Shown in pieces: positions 33,837-44,914 of a stretch of 64,000 nt of DNA. Source of the stretch: Rallus limicola (taxonomy: Eukaryota; Chordata; Aves; Gruiformes; Rallidae); contig JAKCOZ010000226.1 of assembly GCA_022605955.1 (NCBI GenBank), positions 248,001 through 312,000 of the forward strand. Direction: 5' to 3'. Each line of letters begins with the position of its first letter. Position 1 is the first letter of the stretch. The notes under the pieces are model-generated. The model saw nothing but the letters and a program-made list of their open reading frames with translations. It was not told the DNA's origin and did no database searches. The position numbers were made by a program, and so were the translations under genes.

Positions 33837-36800
33837 ATGCCTTTCGGGCCTAGCTTCTTTACTTTGGGAGTTATTGCTGGACGTTTACCACGTCTTGAAC
33901 TGCAGTCTGCTAGGGCCGAGAAAAGCACCGTAGGAGGTTCCAGGCATGTTCCCCTCTTTCCAAGCAAAGGAAAAGGCTGAGAGCCAAAGTGACAGGGACT
34001 GCTCGTATGTCCTGTTAGGAGGTTTCAGACAAGCTATGCCTTTCAGGCCTAGCTTCTTTACTTTGGGAGTTATTGCTGGACGTTTAGCATGTTTTGAACT
34101 GCAGTCTGCTAGGGCCGAGAAAAGCACCGTAGGAGGTTCCAGGCATGTTCCCTCTTTCCAGGCAAAGGAAAAGGCTGAGAGCCAAAGTGACAGGGTCTGT
34201 TTGTGTGTCCTGTTAGGAGGTTTCAGACAAGCTATGCCTTTCAGGCCTAGCTTCTTTACGTTGGGAGCTATTGCTGGACGTTTAGCATGTTTTGAACTGC
34301 AGTCTGCTAGGGCCGAGAAAAGCACCGTAGGAGGTTCCAGGCATGTTCCCTCATTCCAGGCAAAGGAAAAGGCTGAGAGCCAAAGTGACAGGGTCTGCTC
34401 GTGTGTCCTGTTAGGAGGTTTCAGACAAGCTATGCCTTTCAGGCCTAGCTTCTTTACTTTGGGAGTTATTGCTGGACGTTTAGCATGTTTTGAACTGCAG
34501 TCTGCTAGGGCCGAGAAAAGCACCGTAGGAGGTTCCAGGCATGTTCCCTCTTTCCAGGCAAAGGAAAAGGCTGAGAGCCAAAGTGACAGGGTCTGCTCGT
34601 GTGTCCTGTTAGGAGGTTTCAGACAAGCTATGCCTTTCAGGCCTAGCTTCTTTACTTTGGGAGTTATTGCTGGACGTTTAGCATGTTTTGAACTGCAGTC
34701 TGCTAGGGCCGAGAAAAGCACCGTAGGAGGTTCCAGGCATGTTCCCTCTTTCCAGGCAAAGGAAAAGGCTGAGAGCCAAAGTGACAGGGTCTGCTCGTGT
34801 GTCCTGTTAGGAGGTTTCAGACAAGCTATGCCTTTCAGGCCTAGCTTCTTTACTTTGGGAGTTATTGCTGGACGTTTAGCATGTTTTGAACTGCAGTCTG
34901 CTAGGGCCGAGAAAAGCACCGTAGGAGGTTCCAGGCATGTTCCCTCTTTCCAGGCAAAGGAAAAGGCTGAGAGCCAAAGTGACAGGGTCTGTTCGTGTGT
35001 CCTGTTAGGAGGTTTCAGACAAGCTATGCCTTTCAGGCCTAGCTTCTTTACGTTGGGAGTTATTGCTGGACGTTTAGCATGTTTTGAACTGCAGTCTGCT
35101 AGGGCCGAGAAAAGCACCGTAGGAGGTTCCAGGCATGTTCCCTCATTCCAGGCAAAGGAAAAGGCTGAGAGCCAAAGTGACAGGGTCTGCTCGTGTGTCC
35201 TGTTAGGAGGTTTCAGACAAGCTATGCATTTCAGGCCTAGCTTCTTTACTTTGGGAGTTATTGCTGGACGTTTAGCATGTTTTGAACTGCAGTCTGCTAG
35301 GGCCGAGAAAAGCACCGTAGGAGGTTCGAGGCATGTTCCCTCTTTCCAGGCAAAGGAAAAGGCTGAGAGCCAAAGTGACAGGGTCTGCTCGTGTGTCCTG
35401 TTAGGAGGTTTCAGACAAGCTATGCCTTTCAGGCCTAGCTTCTTTACTTTGGGAGTTATTGCTGGACGTTTAGCATGTTTTGAACTGCAGTCTGCTAGGG
35501 CCGAGAAAAGCACCGTAGGAGGTTCCAGGCATGTTCCCTCTTTCCAGGCAAAGGAAAAGGCTGAGAACCAAAGTGACAGGGTCTGCTCGTGTGTCCTGTT
35601 AGGAGGTTTCAGACAAGCTATGCCTTTCAGGCCTAGCTTCTTTACTTTGGGAGTTATTGCTGGACGTTTAGCATGTTTTGAACTGCAGTCTGCTAGGGCC
35701 GAGAAAAGCACCGTAGGAGGTTCCAGGCATGTTCCCTCTTTCCAGGCAAAGGAAAAGGCTGAGAGCCAAAGTGACAGGGTCTGCTCGTGTGTCCTGTTAG
35801 GAGGTTTCAGACAAGCTATGCCTTTCAGGCCTAGCTTCTTTACTTTGGGAGTTATTGCTGGACGTTTAGCATGTTTTGAACTGCAGTCTGCTAGGGCCGA
35901 GAAAAGCACCGTAGGAGGTTCCAGGCATGTTCCCTCTTTCCAGGCAAAGGAAAAGGCTGAGAGCCAAAGTGACAGGGTCTGCTCGTGTGTCCTGTTAGGA
36001 GGTTTCAGACAAGCTATGCCTTTCAGGCCTAGCTTCTTTACTTTGGGAGTTATTGCTGGACGTTTAGCATGTTTTGAACTGCAGTCTGCTAGGGCCGAGA
36101 AAAGCACCGTAGGAGGTTCCAGGCATGTTCCCTCTTTCCAGGCAAAGGAAAAGGCTGAGAGCCAAAGTGACAGAGTCTGTTCGTGTGTCCTGTTAGGAGG
36201 TTTCAGACAAGCTATGCCTTTCAGGCCTAGCTTCTTTACTTTGGGAGCTATTGCTGGACGTTTAGCATGTTTTGAACTGCAGTCTGCTAGGGCCGAGAAA
36301 AGCACCGTAGGAGGTTCCAGGCATGTTCCCTCTTTCCAGGCAAAGGAAAAGGCTGAGAGCCAAAGTGACAGGGTCTGTTCGTGTGTCCTGTTAGGAGGTT
36401 TCAGACAAGCTATGCCTTTCAGGCCTAGCTTCTTTACTTTGGGAGCTATTGCTGGACGTTTAGCATGTTTTGAACTGCAGTCTGCTAGGGCCGAGAAAAG
36501 CACCGTAGGAGGTTCCAGGCATGTTCCCTCTTTCCAGGCAAAGGAAAAGGCTGAGAGCCAAAGTGACAGTGTCTGCTCGTGTGTCCTGTTAGGAGGTTTC
36601 AGACAAGCTATGCCTTTCAGGCCTAGCTTCTTTACTTTGGGAGCTATTGCTGGACGTTTAGCATGTTTTGAACTGCAGTCTGCTAGGGCCGAGAAAAGCA
36701 CCGTAGGAGGTTCCAGGCATGTTCCCTCTTTCCAGGCAAAGGAAAAGGCTGAGAGCCAAAGTGACAGGGTCTGCTCGTGTGTCCTGTTAGGAGGTTTCAG

Positions 36801-37005
36801 ACAAGCTATGCCTTTCAGGCCTAGCTTCTTTACTTTGGGAGCTATTGCTGGACGTTTAGCATGTTTTGAACTGCAGTCTGCTAGGGCCGAGAAAAGCACC
36901 GTAGGAGGTTCCAGGCATGTTCCCTCTTTCCAGGCAAAGGAAAAGGCTGAGAGCCAAAGTGACAGGGTCTGCTCGTGTGTCCTGTTAGGAGGTTTCAGAC
37001 AAGCT
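33837..37005. repeat. Marker-headed module, copy 3 (proximal part)
   Basis: The six-variant head unit recurs 15,836 bp after copy 2, which is 80 units less four d-deletions. Here it also has m52 G>C (TTTACCACG near 33888) and a 1-bp C insertion (GTTCCCCTC near 33953) that shifts the frame. The TGTTTGTG unit, m27/m120 units, m5 unit (35224) and m146 unit (35422) follow. After 36016 the order changes: a V-type with m159 G>A and m165 C>T (CAGAGTCTGTTCG, 36174), then A-types. This new tail is shared with 54221, 56596 and 61544, not with copies 1 and 2. Confidence 0.86.
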
Positions 37006-39575
37006 ATGCCTTTCAGGCCTAGCTTCTTTACTTTGGGAGCTATTGCTGGACGTTTAGCATGTTTTGAACTGCAGTCTGCTAGGGCCGAGAAAAGCACCGT
37101 AGGAGGTTCCAGGCATGTTCCCTCTTTCCAGGCAAAGGAAAAGGCTGAGAGCCAAAGTGACAGGGTCTGCTCGTGTGTCCTGTTAGGAGGTTTCAGACAA
37201 GCTATGCCTTTCAGGCCTAGCTTCTTTACTTTGGGAGCTATTGCTGGACGTTTAGCATGTTTTGAACTGCAGTCTGCTAGGGCTGAGAAAAGCACCGTAG
37301 GAGGTTCCAGGCATGTTCCCTCTTTCCAGGCAAAGGAAAAGGCTGAGAGCCAAAGTGACAGGGTCTGCTCGTGTGTCCTGTTAGGAGGTTTCAGACAAGC
37401 TATGCCTTTCAGGCCTAGCTTCTTTACTTTGGGAGCTATTGCTGGACGTTTAGCATGTTTTGAACTGCAGTCTGCTAGGGCCGAGAAAAGCACCGTAGGA
37501 GGTTCCAGGCATGTTCCCTCTTTCCAGGCAAAGGAAAAGGCTGAGAGCCAAAGTGACAGGGTCTGCTCGTGTGTCCTGTTAGGAGGTTTCAGACAAGCTA
37601 TGCCTTTCAGGCCTAGCTTCTTTACGTTGGGAGCTATTGCTGGACGTTAGCATGTTTTGAACTGCAGTCTGCTAGGGCCGAGAAAAGCACCGTAGGAGGT
37701 TCCAGGCATGTTCCCTCTTTCCAGGCAAAGGAAAAGGCTGAGAGCCAAAGTGACAGGGTCTGCTCGTGTGTCCTGTTAGGAGGTTTCAGACAAGCTATGC
37801 CTTTCAGGCCTAGCTTCTTTACGTTGGGAGCTATTGCTGGACGTTAGCATGTTTTGAACTGCAGTCTGCTAGGGCCGAGAAAAGCACCGTAGGAGGTTCC
37901 AGGCATGTTCCCTCTTTCCAGGCAAAGGAAAAGGCTGAGAGCCAAAGTGACAGGGTCTGCTCGTGTGTCCTGTTAGGAGGTTTCAGACAAGCTATGCCTT
38001 TCAGGCCTAGCTTCTTTACTTTGGGAGCTATTGCTGGACGTTTAGCATGTTTTGAACTGCAGTCTGCTAGGGCCGAGAAAAGCACCGTAGGAGGTTCCAG
38101 GCATGTTCCCTCTTTCCAGGCAAAGGAAAAGGCTGAGAGCCAAAGTGACAGGGTCTGCTCGTGTGTCCTGTTAGGAGGTTTCAGACAAGCTATGCCTTTC
38201 AGGCCTAGCTTCTTTACTTTGGGAGCTATTGCTGGACGTTTAGCATGTTTTGAACTGCAGTCTGCTAGGGCCGAGAAAAGCACCGTAGGAGGTTCCAGGC
38301 ATGTTCCCTCATTCCAGGCAAAGGAAAAGGCTGAGAGCCAATGTGACAGGGTCTGCTCGTGTGTCCTGTTAGGAGGTTTCAGACAAGCTATGCATTTCAG
38401 GCCTAGCTTCTTTACTTTGGGAGTTATTGCTGGACGTTTAGCATGTTTTGAACTGCAGTCTGCTAGGGCCGAGAAAAGCACCGTAGGAGGTTCCAGGCAT
38501 GTTCCCTCTTTCCAGGCAAAGGAAAAGGCTGAGAGCCAAAGTGACAGGGTCTGCTCGTGTGTCCTGTTAGGAGGTTTCAGACAAGCTATGCCTTTCAGGC
38601 CTAGCTTCTTTACGTTGGGAGCTATTGCTGGACGTTAGCATGTTTTGAACTGCAGTCTGCTAGGGCCGAGAAAAGCACCGTAGGAGGTTCCAGGCATGTT
38701 CCCTCTTTCCAGGCAAAGGAAAAGGCTGAGAGCCAAAGTGACAGGGTCTGCTCGTGTGTCCTGTTAGGAGGTTTCAGACAAGCTATGCCTTTCAGGCCTA
38801 GCTTCTTTACTTTGGGAGCTATTGCTGGACGTTTAGCATGTTTTGAACTGCAGTCTGCTAGGGCCGAGAAAAGCACCGTAGGAGGTTCCAGGCATGTTCC
38901 CTCTTTCCAGGCAAAGGAAAAGGCTGAGAGCCAAAGTGACAGGGTCTGCTCGTGTGTCCTGTTAGGAGGTTTCAGACAAGCTATGCCTTTCAGGCCTAGC
39001 TTCTTTACTTTGGGAGCTATTGCAGGACGTTTAGCATGTTTTGAACTGCAGTCTGCTAGGGCCGAGAAAAGCACCGTAGGAGGTTCCAGGCATGTTCCCT
39101 CTTTCCAGGCAAAGGTAAAGGCTGAGAGCCAAAGTGACAGGGTCTGCTCGTGTGTCCTGTTAGGAGGTTTCAGACAAGCTATGCCTTTCAGGCCTAGCTT
39201 CTTTACTTTGGGAGCTATTGCTGGACGTTTAGCATGTTTTGAACTGCAGTCTGCTAGGGCCAAGAAAAGCACCGTAGGAGGTTCCAGGCATGTTCCCTCT
39301 TTCCAGGCAAAGGAAAAGGCTGAGAGCCAAAGTGACAGGGTCTGCTCGTGTGTCCTGTTAGGAGGTTTCAGACAAGCTATGCCTTTCAGGCCTAGCTTCT
39401 TTACGTTGGGAGCTATTGCTGGACGTTAGCATGTTTTGAACTGCAGTCTGCTAGGGCCGAGAAAAGCACCGTAGGAGGTTCCAGGCATGTTCCCTCTTTC
39501 CAGGCAAAGGAAAAGGCTGAGAGCCAAAGTGACAGGGTCTGCTCGTGTGTCCTGTTAGGAGGTTTCAGACAAGCT
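37006..39575. repeat. 13-monomer HOR, copy 1 (2,570 bp)
   Basis: The unit order is A, A with C81>T (GGCTGAG, 37284), A, d, d, A, A with m120 T>A and CAATGTGAC, m5 C>A V-type, d, A, A with m134 A>T (GGTAAAGG) and GCAGGACG, A with m82 G>A, d. Four d-monomers make it 13 x 198 - 4 = 2,570 bp. Every marker recurs 2,570 bp downstream. The two d-monomers at 37600 and 37797 are adjacent. Judged by the last mismatch on the left, the strictly duplicated segment runs 36860-39429. Confidence 0.92.
37600..37796. repeat. Representative 197-bp d-monomer
   Basis: This subtype has m27 T>G (TACGTTGGG) and lacks one T of the m48-50 run (GGACGTTAGC for GGACGTTTAGC). It starts at about 11666, 21566, 22158, 28889, 29680, 37600, 37797, 38588, 39379, 40170, 40367, 41158, 41949, 42542, 43333, 43926, 55805, 58181, 58972, 59565 and 63524. 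All 21 have both changes; three (11.7, 21.6 and 28.9 kb) also have m33 A>T (GGGTGC). m27 T>G also occurs without the deletion, but never the reverse. Perfect linkage implies a single origin. Each copy shifts the phase of all downstream units by one base. Confidence 0.92.
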
Positions 39576-42145
39576 ATGCCTTTCAGGCCTAGCTTCTTTA
39601 CTTTGGGAGCTATTGCTGGACGTTTAGCATGTTTTGAACTGCAGTCTGCTAGGGCCGAGAAAAGCACCGTAGGAGGTTCCAGGCATGTTCCCTCTTTCCA
39701 GGCAAAGGAAAAGGCTGAGAGCCAAAGTGACAGGGTCTGCTCGTGTGTCCTGTTAGGAGGTTTCAGACAAGCTATGCCTTTCAGGCCTAGCTTCTTTACT
39801 TTGGGAGCTATTGCTGGACGTTTAGCATGTTTTGAACTGCAGTCTGCTAGGGCTGAGAAAAGCACCGTAGGAGGTTCCAGGCATGTTCCCTCTTTCCAGG
39901 CAAAGGAAAAGGCTGAGAGCCAAAGTGACAGGGTCTGCTCGTGTGTCCTGTTAGGAGGTTTCAGACAAGCTATGCCTTTCAGGCCTAGCTTCTTTACTTT
40001 GGGAGCTATTGCTGGACGTTTAGCATGTTTTGAACTGCAGTCTGCTAGGGCCGAGAAAAGCACCGTAGGAGGTTCCAGGCATGTTCCCTCTTTCCAGGCA
40101 AAGGAAAAGGCTGAGAGCCAAAGTGACAGGGTCTGCTCGTGTGTCCTGTTAGGAGGTTTCAGACAAGCTATGCCTTTCAGGCCTAGCTTCTTTACGTTGG
40201 GAGCTATTGCTGGACGTTAGCATGTTTTGAACTGCAGTCTGCTAGGGCCGAGAAAAGCACCGTAGGAGGTTCCAGGCATGTTCCCTCTTTCCAGGCAAAG
40301 GAAAAGGCTGAGAGCCAAAGTGACAGGGTCTGCTCGTGTGTCCTGTTAGGAGGTTTCAGACAAGCTATGCCTTTCAGGCCTAGCTTCTTTACGTTGGGAG
40401 CTATTGCTGGACGTTAGCATGTTTTGAACTGCAGTCTGCTAGGGCCGAGAAAAGCACCGTAGGAGGTTCCAGGCATGTTCCCTCTTTCCAGGCAAAGGAA
40501 AAGGCTGAGAGCCAAAGTGACAGGGTCTGCTCGTGTGTCCTGTTAGGAGGTTTCAGACAAGCTATGCCTTTCAGGCCTAGCTTCTTTACTTTGGGAGCTA
40601 TTGCTGGACGTTTAGCATGTTTTGAACTGCAGTCTGCTAGGGCCGAGAAAAGCACCGTAGGAGGTTCCAGGCATGTTCCCTCTTTCCAGGCAAAGGAAAA
40701 GGCTGAGAGCCAAAGTGACAGGGTCTGCTCGTGTGTCCTGTTAGGAGGTTTCAGACAAGCTATGCCTTTCAGGCCTAGCTTCTTTACTTTGGGAGCTATT
40801 GCTGGACGTTTAGCATGTTTTGAACTGCAGTCTGCTAGGGCCGAGAAAAGCACCGTAGGAGGTTCCAGGCATGTTCCCTCATTCCAGGCAAAGGAAAAGG
40901 CTGAGAGCCAATGTGACAGGGTCTGCTCGTGTGTCCTGTTAGGAGGTTTCAGACAAGCTATGCATTTCAGGCCTAGCTTCTTTACTTTGGGAGTTATTGC
41001 TGGACGTTTAGCATGTTTTGAACTGCAGTCTGCTAGGGCCGAGAAAAGCACCGTAGGAGGTTCCAGGCATGTTCCCTCTTTCCAGGCAAAGGAAAAGGCT
41101 GAGAGCCAAAGTGACAGGGTCTGCTCGTGTGTCCTGTTAGGAGGTTTCAGACAAGCTATGCCTTTCAGGCCTAGCTTCTTTACGTTGGGAGCTATTGCTG
41201 GACGTTAGCATGTTTTGAACTGCAGTCTGCTAGGGCCGAGAAAAGCACCGTAGGAGGTTCCAGGCATGTTCCCTCTTTCCAGGCAAAGGAAAAGGCTGAG
41301 AGCCAAAGTGACAGGGTCTGCTCGTGTGTCCTGTTAGGAGGTTTCAGACAAGCTATGCCTTTCAGGCCTAGCTTCTTTACTTTGGGAGCTATTGCTGGAC
41401 GTTTAGCATGTTTTGAACTGCAGTCTGCTAGGGCCGAGAAAAGCACCGTAGGAGGTTCCAGGCATGTTCCCTCTTTCCAGGCAAAGGAAAAGGCTGAGAG
41501 CCAAAGTGACAGGGTCTGCTCGTGTGTCCTGTTAGGAGGTTTCAGACAAGCTATGCCTTTCAGGCCTAGCTTCTTTACTTTGGGAGCTATTGCAGGACGT
41601 TTAGCATGTTTTGAACTGCAGTCTGCTAGGGCCGAGAAAAGCACCGTAGGAGGTTCCAGGCATGTTCCCTCTTTCCAGGCAAAGGTAAAGGCTGAGAGCC
41701 AAAGTGACAGGGTCTGCTCGTGTGTCCTGTTAGGAGGTTTCAGACAAGCTATGCCTTTCAGGCCTAGCTTCTTTACTTTGGGAGCTATTGCTGGACGTTT
41801 AGCATGTTTTGAACTGCAGTCTGCTAGGGCCAAGAAAAGCACCGTAGGAGGTTCCAGGCATGTTCCCTCTTTCCAGGCAAAGGAAAAGGCTGAGAGCCAA
41901 AGTGACAGGGTCTGCTCGTGTGTCCTGTTAGGAGGTTTCAGACAAGCTATGCCTTTCAGGCCTAGCTTCTTTACGTTGGGAGCTATTGCTGGACGTTAGC
42001 ATGTTTTGAACTGCAGTCTGCTAGGGCCGAGAAAAGCACCGTAGGAGGTTCCAGGCATGTTCCCTCTTTCCAGGCAAAGGAAAAGGCTGAGAGCCAAAGT
42101 GACAGGGTCTGCTCGTGTGTCCTGTTAGGAGGTTTCAGACAAGCT
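39576..42145. repeat. 13-monomer HOR, copy 2 (2,570 bp)
   Basis: All 13 units repeat in order with the same rare variants: GGCTGAG at 39854, CAATGTGAC near 40911, GCAGGACG at 41592, GGTAAAGG near 41686 and d-monomers at 40170, 40367, 41158 and 41949. I see no difference from copy 1 in the strictly duplicated part (39430-41999). This is the youngest-looking event in the window, alongside the 10-unit HOR. Confidence 0.92.
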
Positions 42146-43529
42146 ATGCCTTTCAGGCCTAGCTTCTTTACTTTGGGAGTTATTGCTGGACGTTTAGCAT
42201 GTTTTGAACTGCAGTCTGCTAGGGCCGAGAAAAGCACCGTAGGAGGTTCCAGGCATGTTCCCTCTTTCCAGGCAAAGGAAAAGGCTGAGAGCCAAAGTGA
42301 CAGGGTCTGCTCGTGTGTCCTGTTAGGAGGTTTCAGACAAGCTATGCCTTTCAGGCCTAGCTTCTTTACTTTGGGAGCTATTGCTGGACGTTTAGCATGT
42401 TTTGAACTGCAGTCTGCTAGGGCCGAGAAAAGCACCGTAGGAGGTTCCAGGCATGTTCCCTCTTTCCAGGCAAAGGAAAAGGCTGAGAGCCAAAGTGACA
42501 GGGTCTGCTCGTGTGTCCTGTTAGGAGGTTTCAGACAAGCTATGCCTTTCAGGCCTAGCTTCTTTACGTTGGGAGCTATTGCTGGACGTTAGCATGTTTT
42601 GAACTGCAGTCTGCTAGGGCCGAGAAAAGCACCGTAGGAGGTTCCAGGCATGTTCCCTCTTTCCAGGCAAAGGAAAAGGCTGAGAGCCAAAGTGACAGGG
42701 TCTGCTCGTGTGTCCTGTTAGGAGGTTTCAGACAAGCTATGCCTTTCAGGCCTAGCTTCTTTACTTTGGTAGCTATTGCTGGACGTTTAGCATGTTTTGA
42801 ACTGCAGTCTGCTAGGGCCGAGAAAAGCACCGTAGGAGGTTCCAGGCATGTTCCCTCTTTCCAGGCAAAGGAAAAGGCTGAGAGCCAAAGTGACAGGGTC
42901 TGCTCGTGTGTCCTGTTAGGAGGTTTCAGACAAGCTATGCCTTTCAGGCCTAGCTTCTTTACTTTGGGAGTTATTGCTGGACGTTTAGCATGTTTTGAAC
43001 TGCAGTCTGCTAGGGCCGAGAAAAGCACCGTAGGAGGTTCCAGGCATGTTCCCTCTTTCCAGGCAAAGGAAAAGGCTGAGAGCCAAATTGACAGGGTCTG
43101 CTCGTGTGTCCTGTTAGGAGGTTTCAGACAAGCTATGCCTTTCAGGCCTAGCTTCTTTACTTTGGGAGCTATTGCTGGACGTTTAGCATGTTTTGAACTG
43201 CAGTCTGCTAGGGCCGAGAAAAGCACCGTAGGAGGTTCCAGGCATGTTCCCTCTTTCCAGGCAAAGGAAAAGGCTGAGAGCCAAAGTGACAGGGTCTGCT
43301 CGTGTGTCCTGTTAGGAGGTTTCAGACAAGCTATGCCTTTCAGGCCTAGCTTCTTTACGTTGGGAGCTATTGCTGGACGTTAGCATGTTTTGAACTGCAG
43401 TCTGCTAGGGCCGAGAAAAGCACCGTAGGAGGTTCCAGGCATGTTCCCTCTTTCCAGGCAAAGGAAAAGGCTGAGAGCCAAAGTGACAGGGTCTGCTCGT
43501 GTGTCCTGTTAGGAGGTTTCAGACAAGCT
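42146..43529. repeat. 7-monomer HOR, full copy (1,384 bp)
   Basis: The order is V, A, d, A with m32 G>T (TTTGGTAGC near 42767), V with m152 G>T (43087), A, d. Two d-monomers give 7 x 198 - 2 = 1,384 bp. The first four units recur at 43530-44320, so a second copy began but is replaced after its fourth unit. Confidence 0.88.
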
Positions 43530-44914
43530 ATGCCTTTCAGGCCTAGCTTCTTTACTTTGGGAGTTATTGCTGGACGTTTAGCATGTTTTGAACTGCAGTC
43601 TGCTAGGGCCGAGAAAAGCACCGTAGGAGGTTCCAGGCATGTTCCCTCTTTCCAGGCAAAGGAAAAGGCTGAGAGCCAAAGTGACAGGGTCTGCTCGTGT
43701 GTCCTGTTAGGAGGTTTCAGACAAGCTATGCCTTTCAGGCCTAGCTTCTTTACTTTGGGAGCTATTGCTGGACGTTTAGCATGTTTTGAACTGCAGTCTG
43801 CTAGGGCCGAGAAAAGCACCGTAGGAGGTTCCAGGCATGTTCCCTCTTTCCAGGCAAAGGAAAAGGCTGAGAGCCAAAGTGACAGGGTCTGCTCGTGTGT
43901 CCTGTTAGGAGGTTTCAGACAAGCTATGCCTTTCAGGCCTAGCTTCTTTACGTTGGGAGCTATTGCTGGACGTTAGCATGTTTTGAACTGCAGTCTGCTA
44001 GGGCCGAGAAAAGCACCGTAGGAGGTTCCAGGCATGTTCCCTCTTTCCAGGCAAAGGAAAAGGCTGAGAGCCAAAGTGACAGGGTCTGCTCGTGTGTCCT
44101 GTTAGGAGGTTTCAGACAAGCTATGCCTTTCAGGCCTAGCTTCTTTACTTTGGTAGCTATTGCTGGACGTTTAGCATGTTTTGAACTGCAGTCTGCTAGG
44201 GCCGAGAAAAGCACCGTAGGAGGTTCCAGGCATGTTCCCTCATTCCAGGCAAAGGAAAAGGCTGAGAGCCAAAGTGACAGGGTCTGCTCGTGTGTCCTGT
44301 TAGGAGGTTTCAGACAAGCTATGCATTTCAGGCCTAGCTTCTTTACTTTGGGAGTTATTGCTGGACGTTTAGCATGTTTTGAACTGCAGTCTGCTAGGGC
44401 CGAGAAAAGCACCGTAGGAGGTTCCAGGCATGTTCCCTCTTTCCAGGCAAAGGAAAAGGCTGAGAGCCAAAGTGACAGGGTCTGCTCGTGTGTCCTGTTA
44501 GGAGGTTTCAGACAAGCTATGCCTTTCAGGCCTAGCTTCTTTACTTTGGGAGTTATTGCTGGACGTTTAGCATGTTTTGAACTGCAGTCTGCTAGGGCCG
44601 AGAAAAGCACCGTAGGAGGTTCCAGGCATGTTCCCTCTTTCCAGGCAAAGGAAAAGGCTGAGAGCCAAAGTGACAGGGTCTGCTCGTGTGTCCTGTTAAG
44701 AGGTTTCAGACAAGCTATGCCTTTCAGGCCTAGCTTCTTTACTTTGGGAGTTATTGCTGGACGTTTAGCATGTTTTGAACTGCAGTCTGCTAGGGCCGAG
44801 AAAAGCACCGTAGGAGGTTCCAGGCATGTTCCCTCTTTCCAGGCAAAGGAAAAGGCTGAGAGCCAAAGTGACAGGGTCTGCTCGTGTGTCCTGTTAGGAG
44901 GTTTCAGACAAGCT
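43530..44914. repeat. Partial second 7-mer copy and transition units
   Basis: V, A and a d-monomer (43926) repeat the start of the 7-unit HOR, followed by the m32 G>T unit (44123). That unit also has m120 T>A and is followed by the m5 C>A unit (44321), so it fuses the 7-mer marker with the landmark pair found in the modules. The next V-type ends with m181 G>A (GTTAAGAGG near 44699), which reappears near 60734. After the d-monomer at 43926 there is no further indel until the d-monomer at 55805. Confidence 0.85.

Noticed and set aside
35324..35332. GTTCGAGGC, an exact match to the RNA polymerase III B-box core GWTCRANNC, hinting at a tRNA-derived origin
   Set aside because: It is a single variant; the consensus GTTCCAGGC misses one key base. 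I found no A-box at a suitable distance upstream and no tail or target-site duplication.
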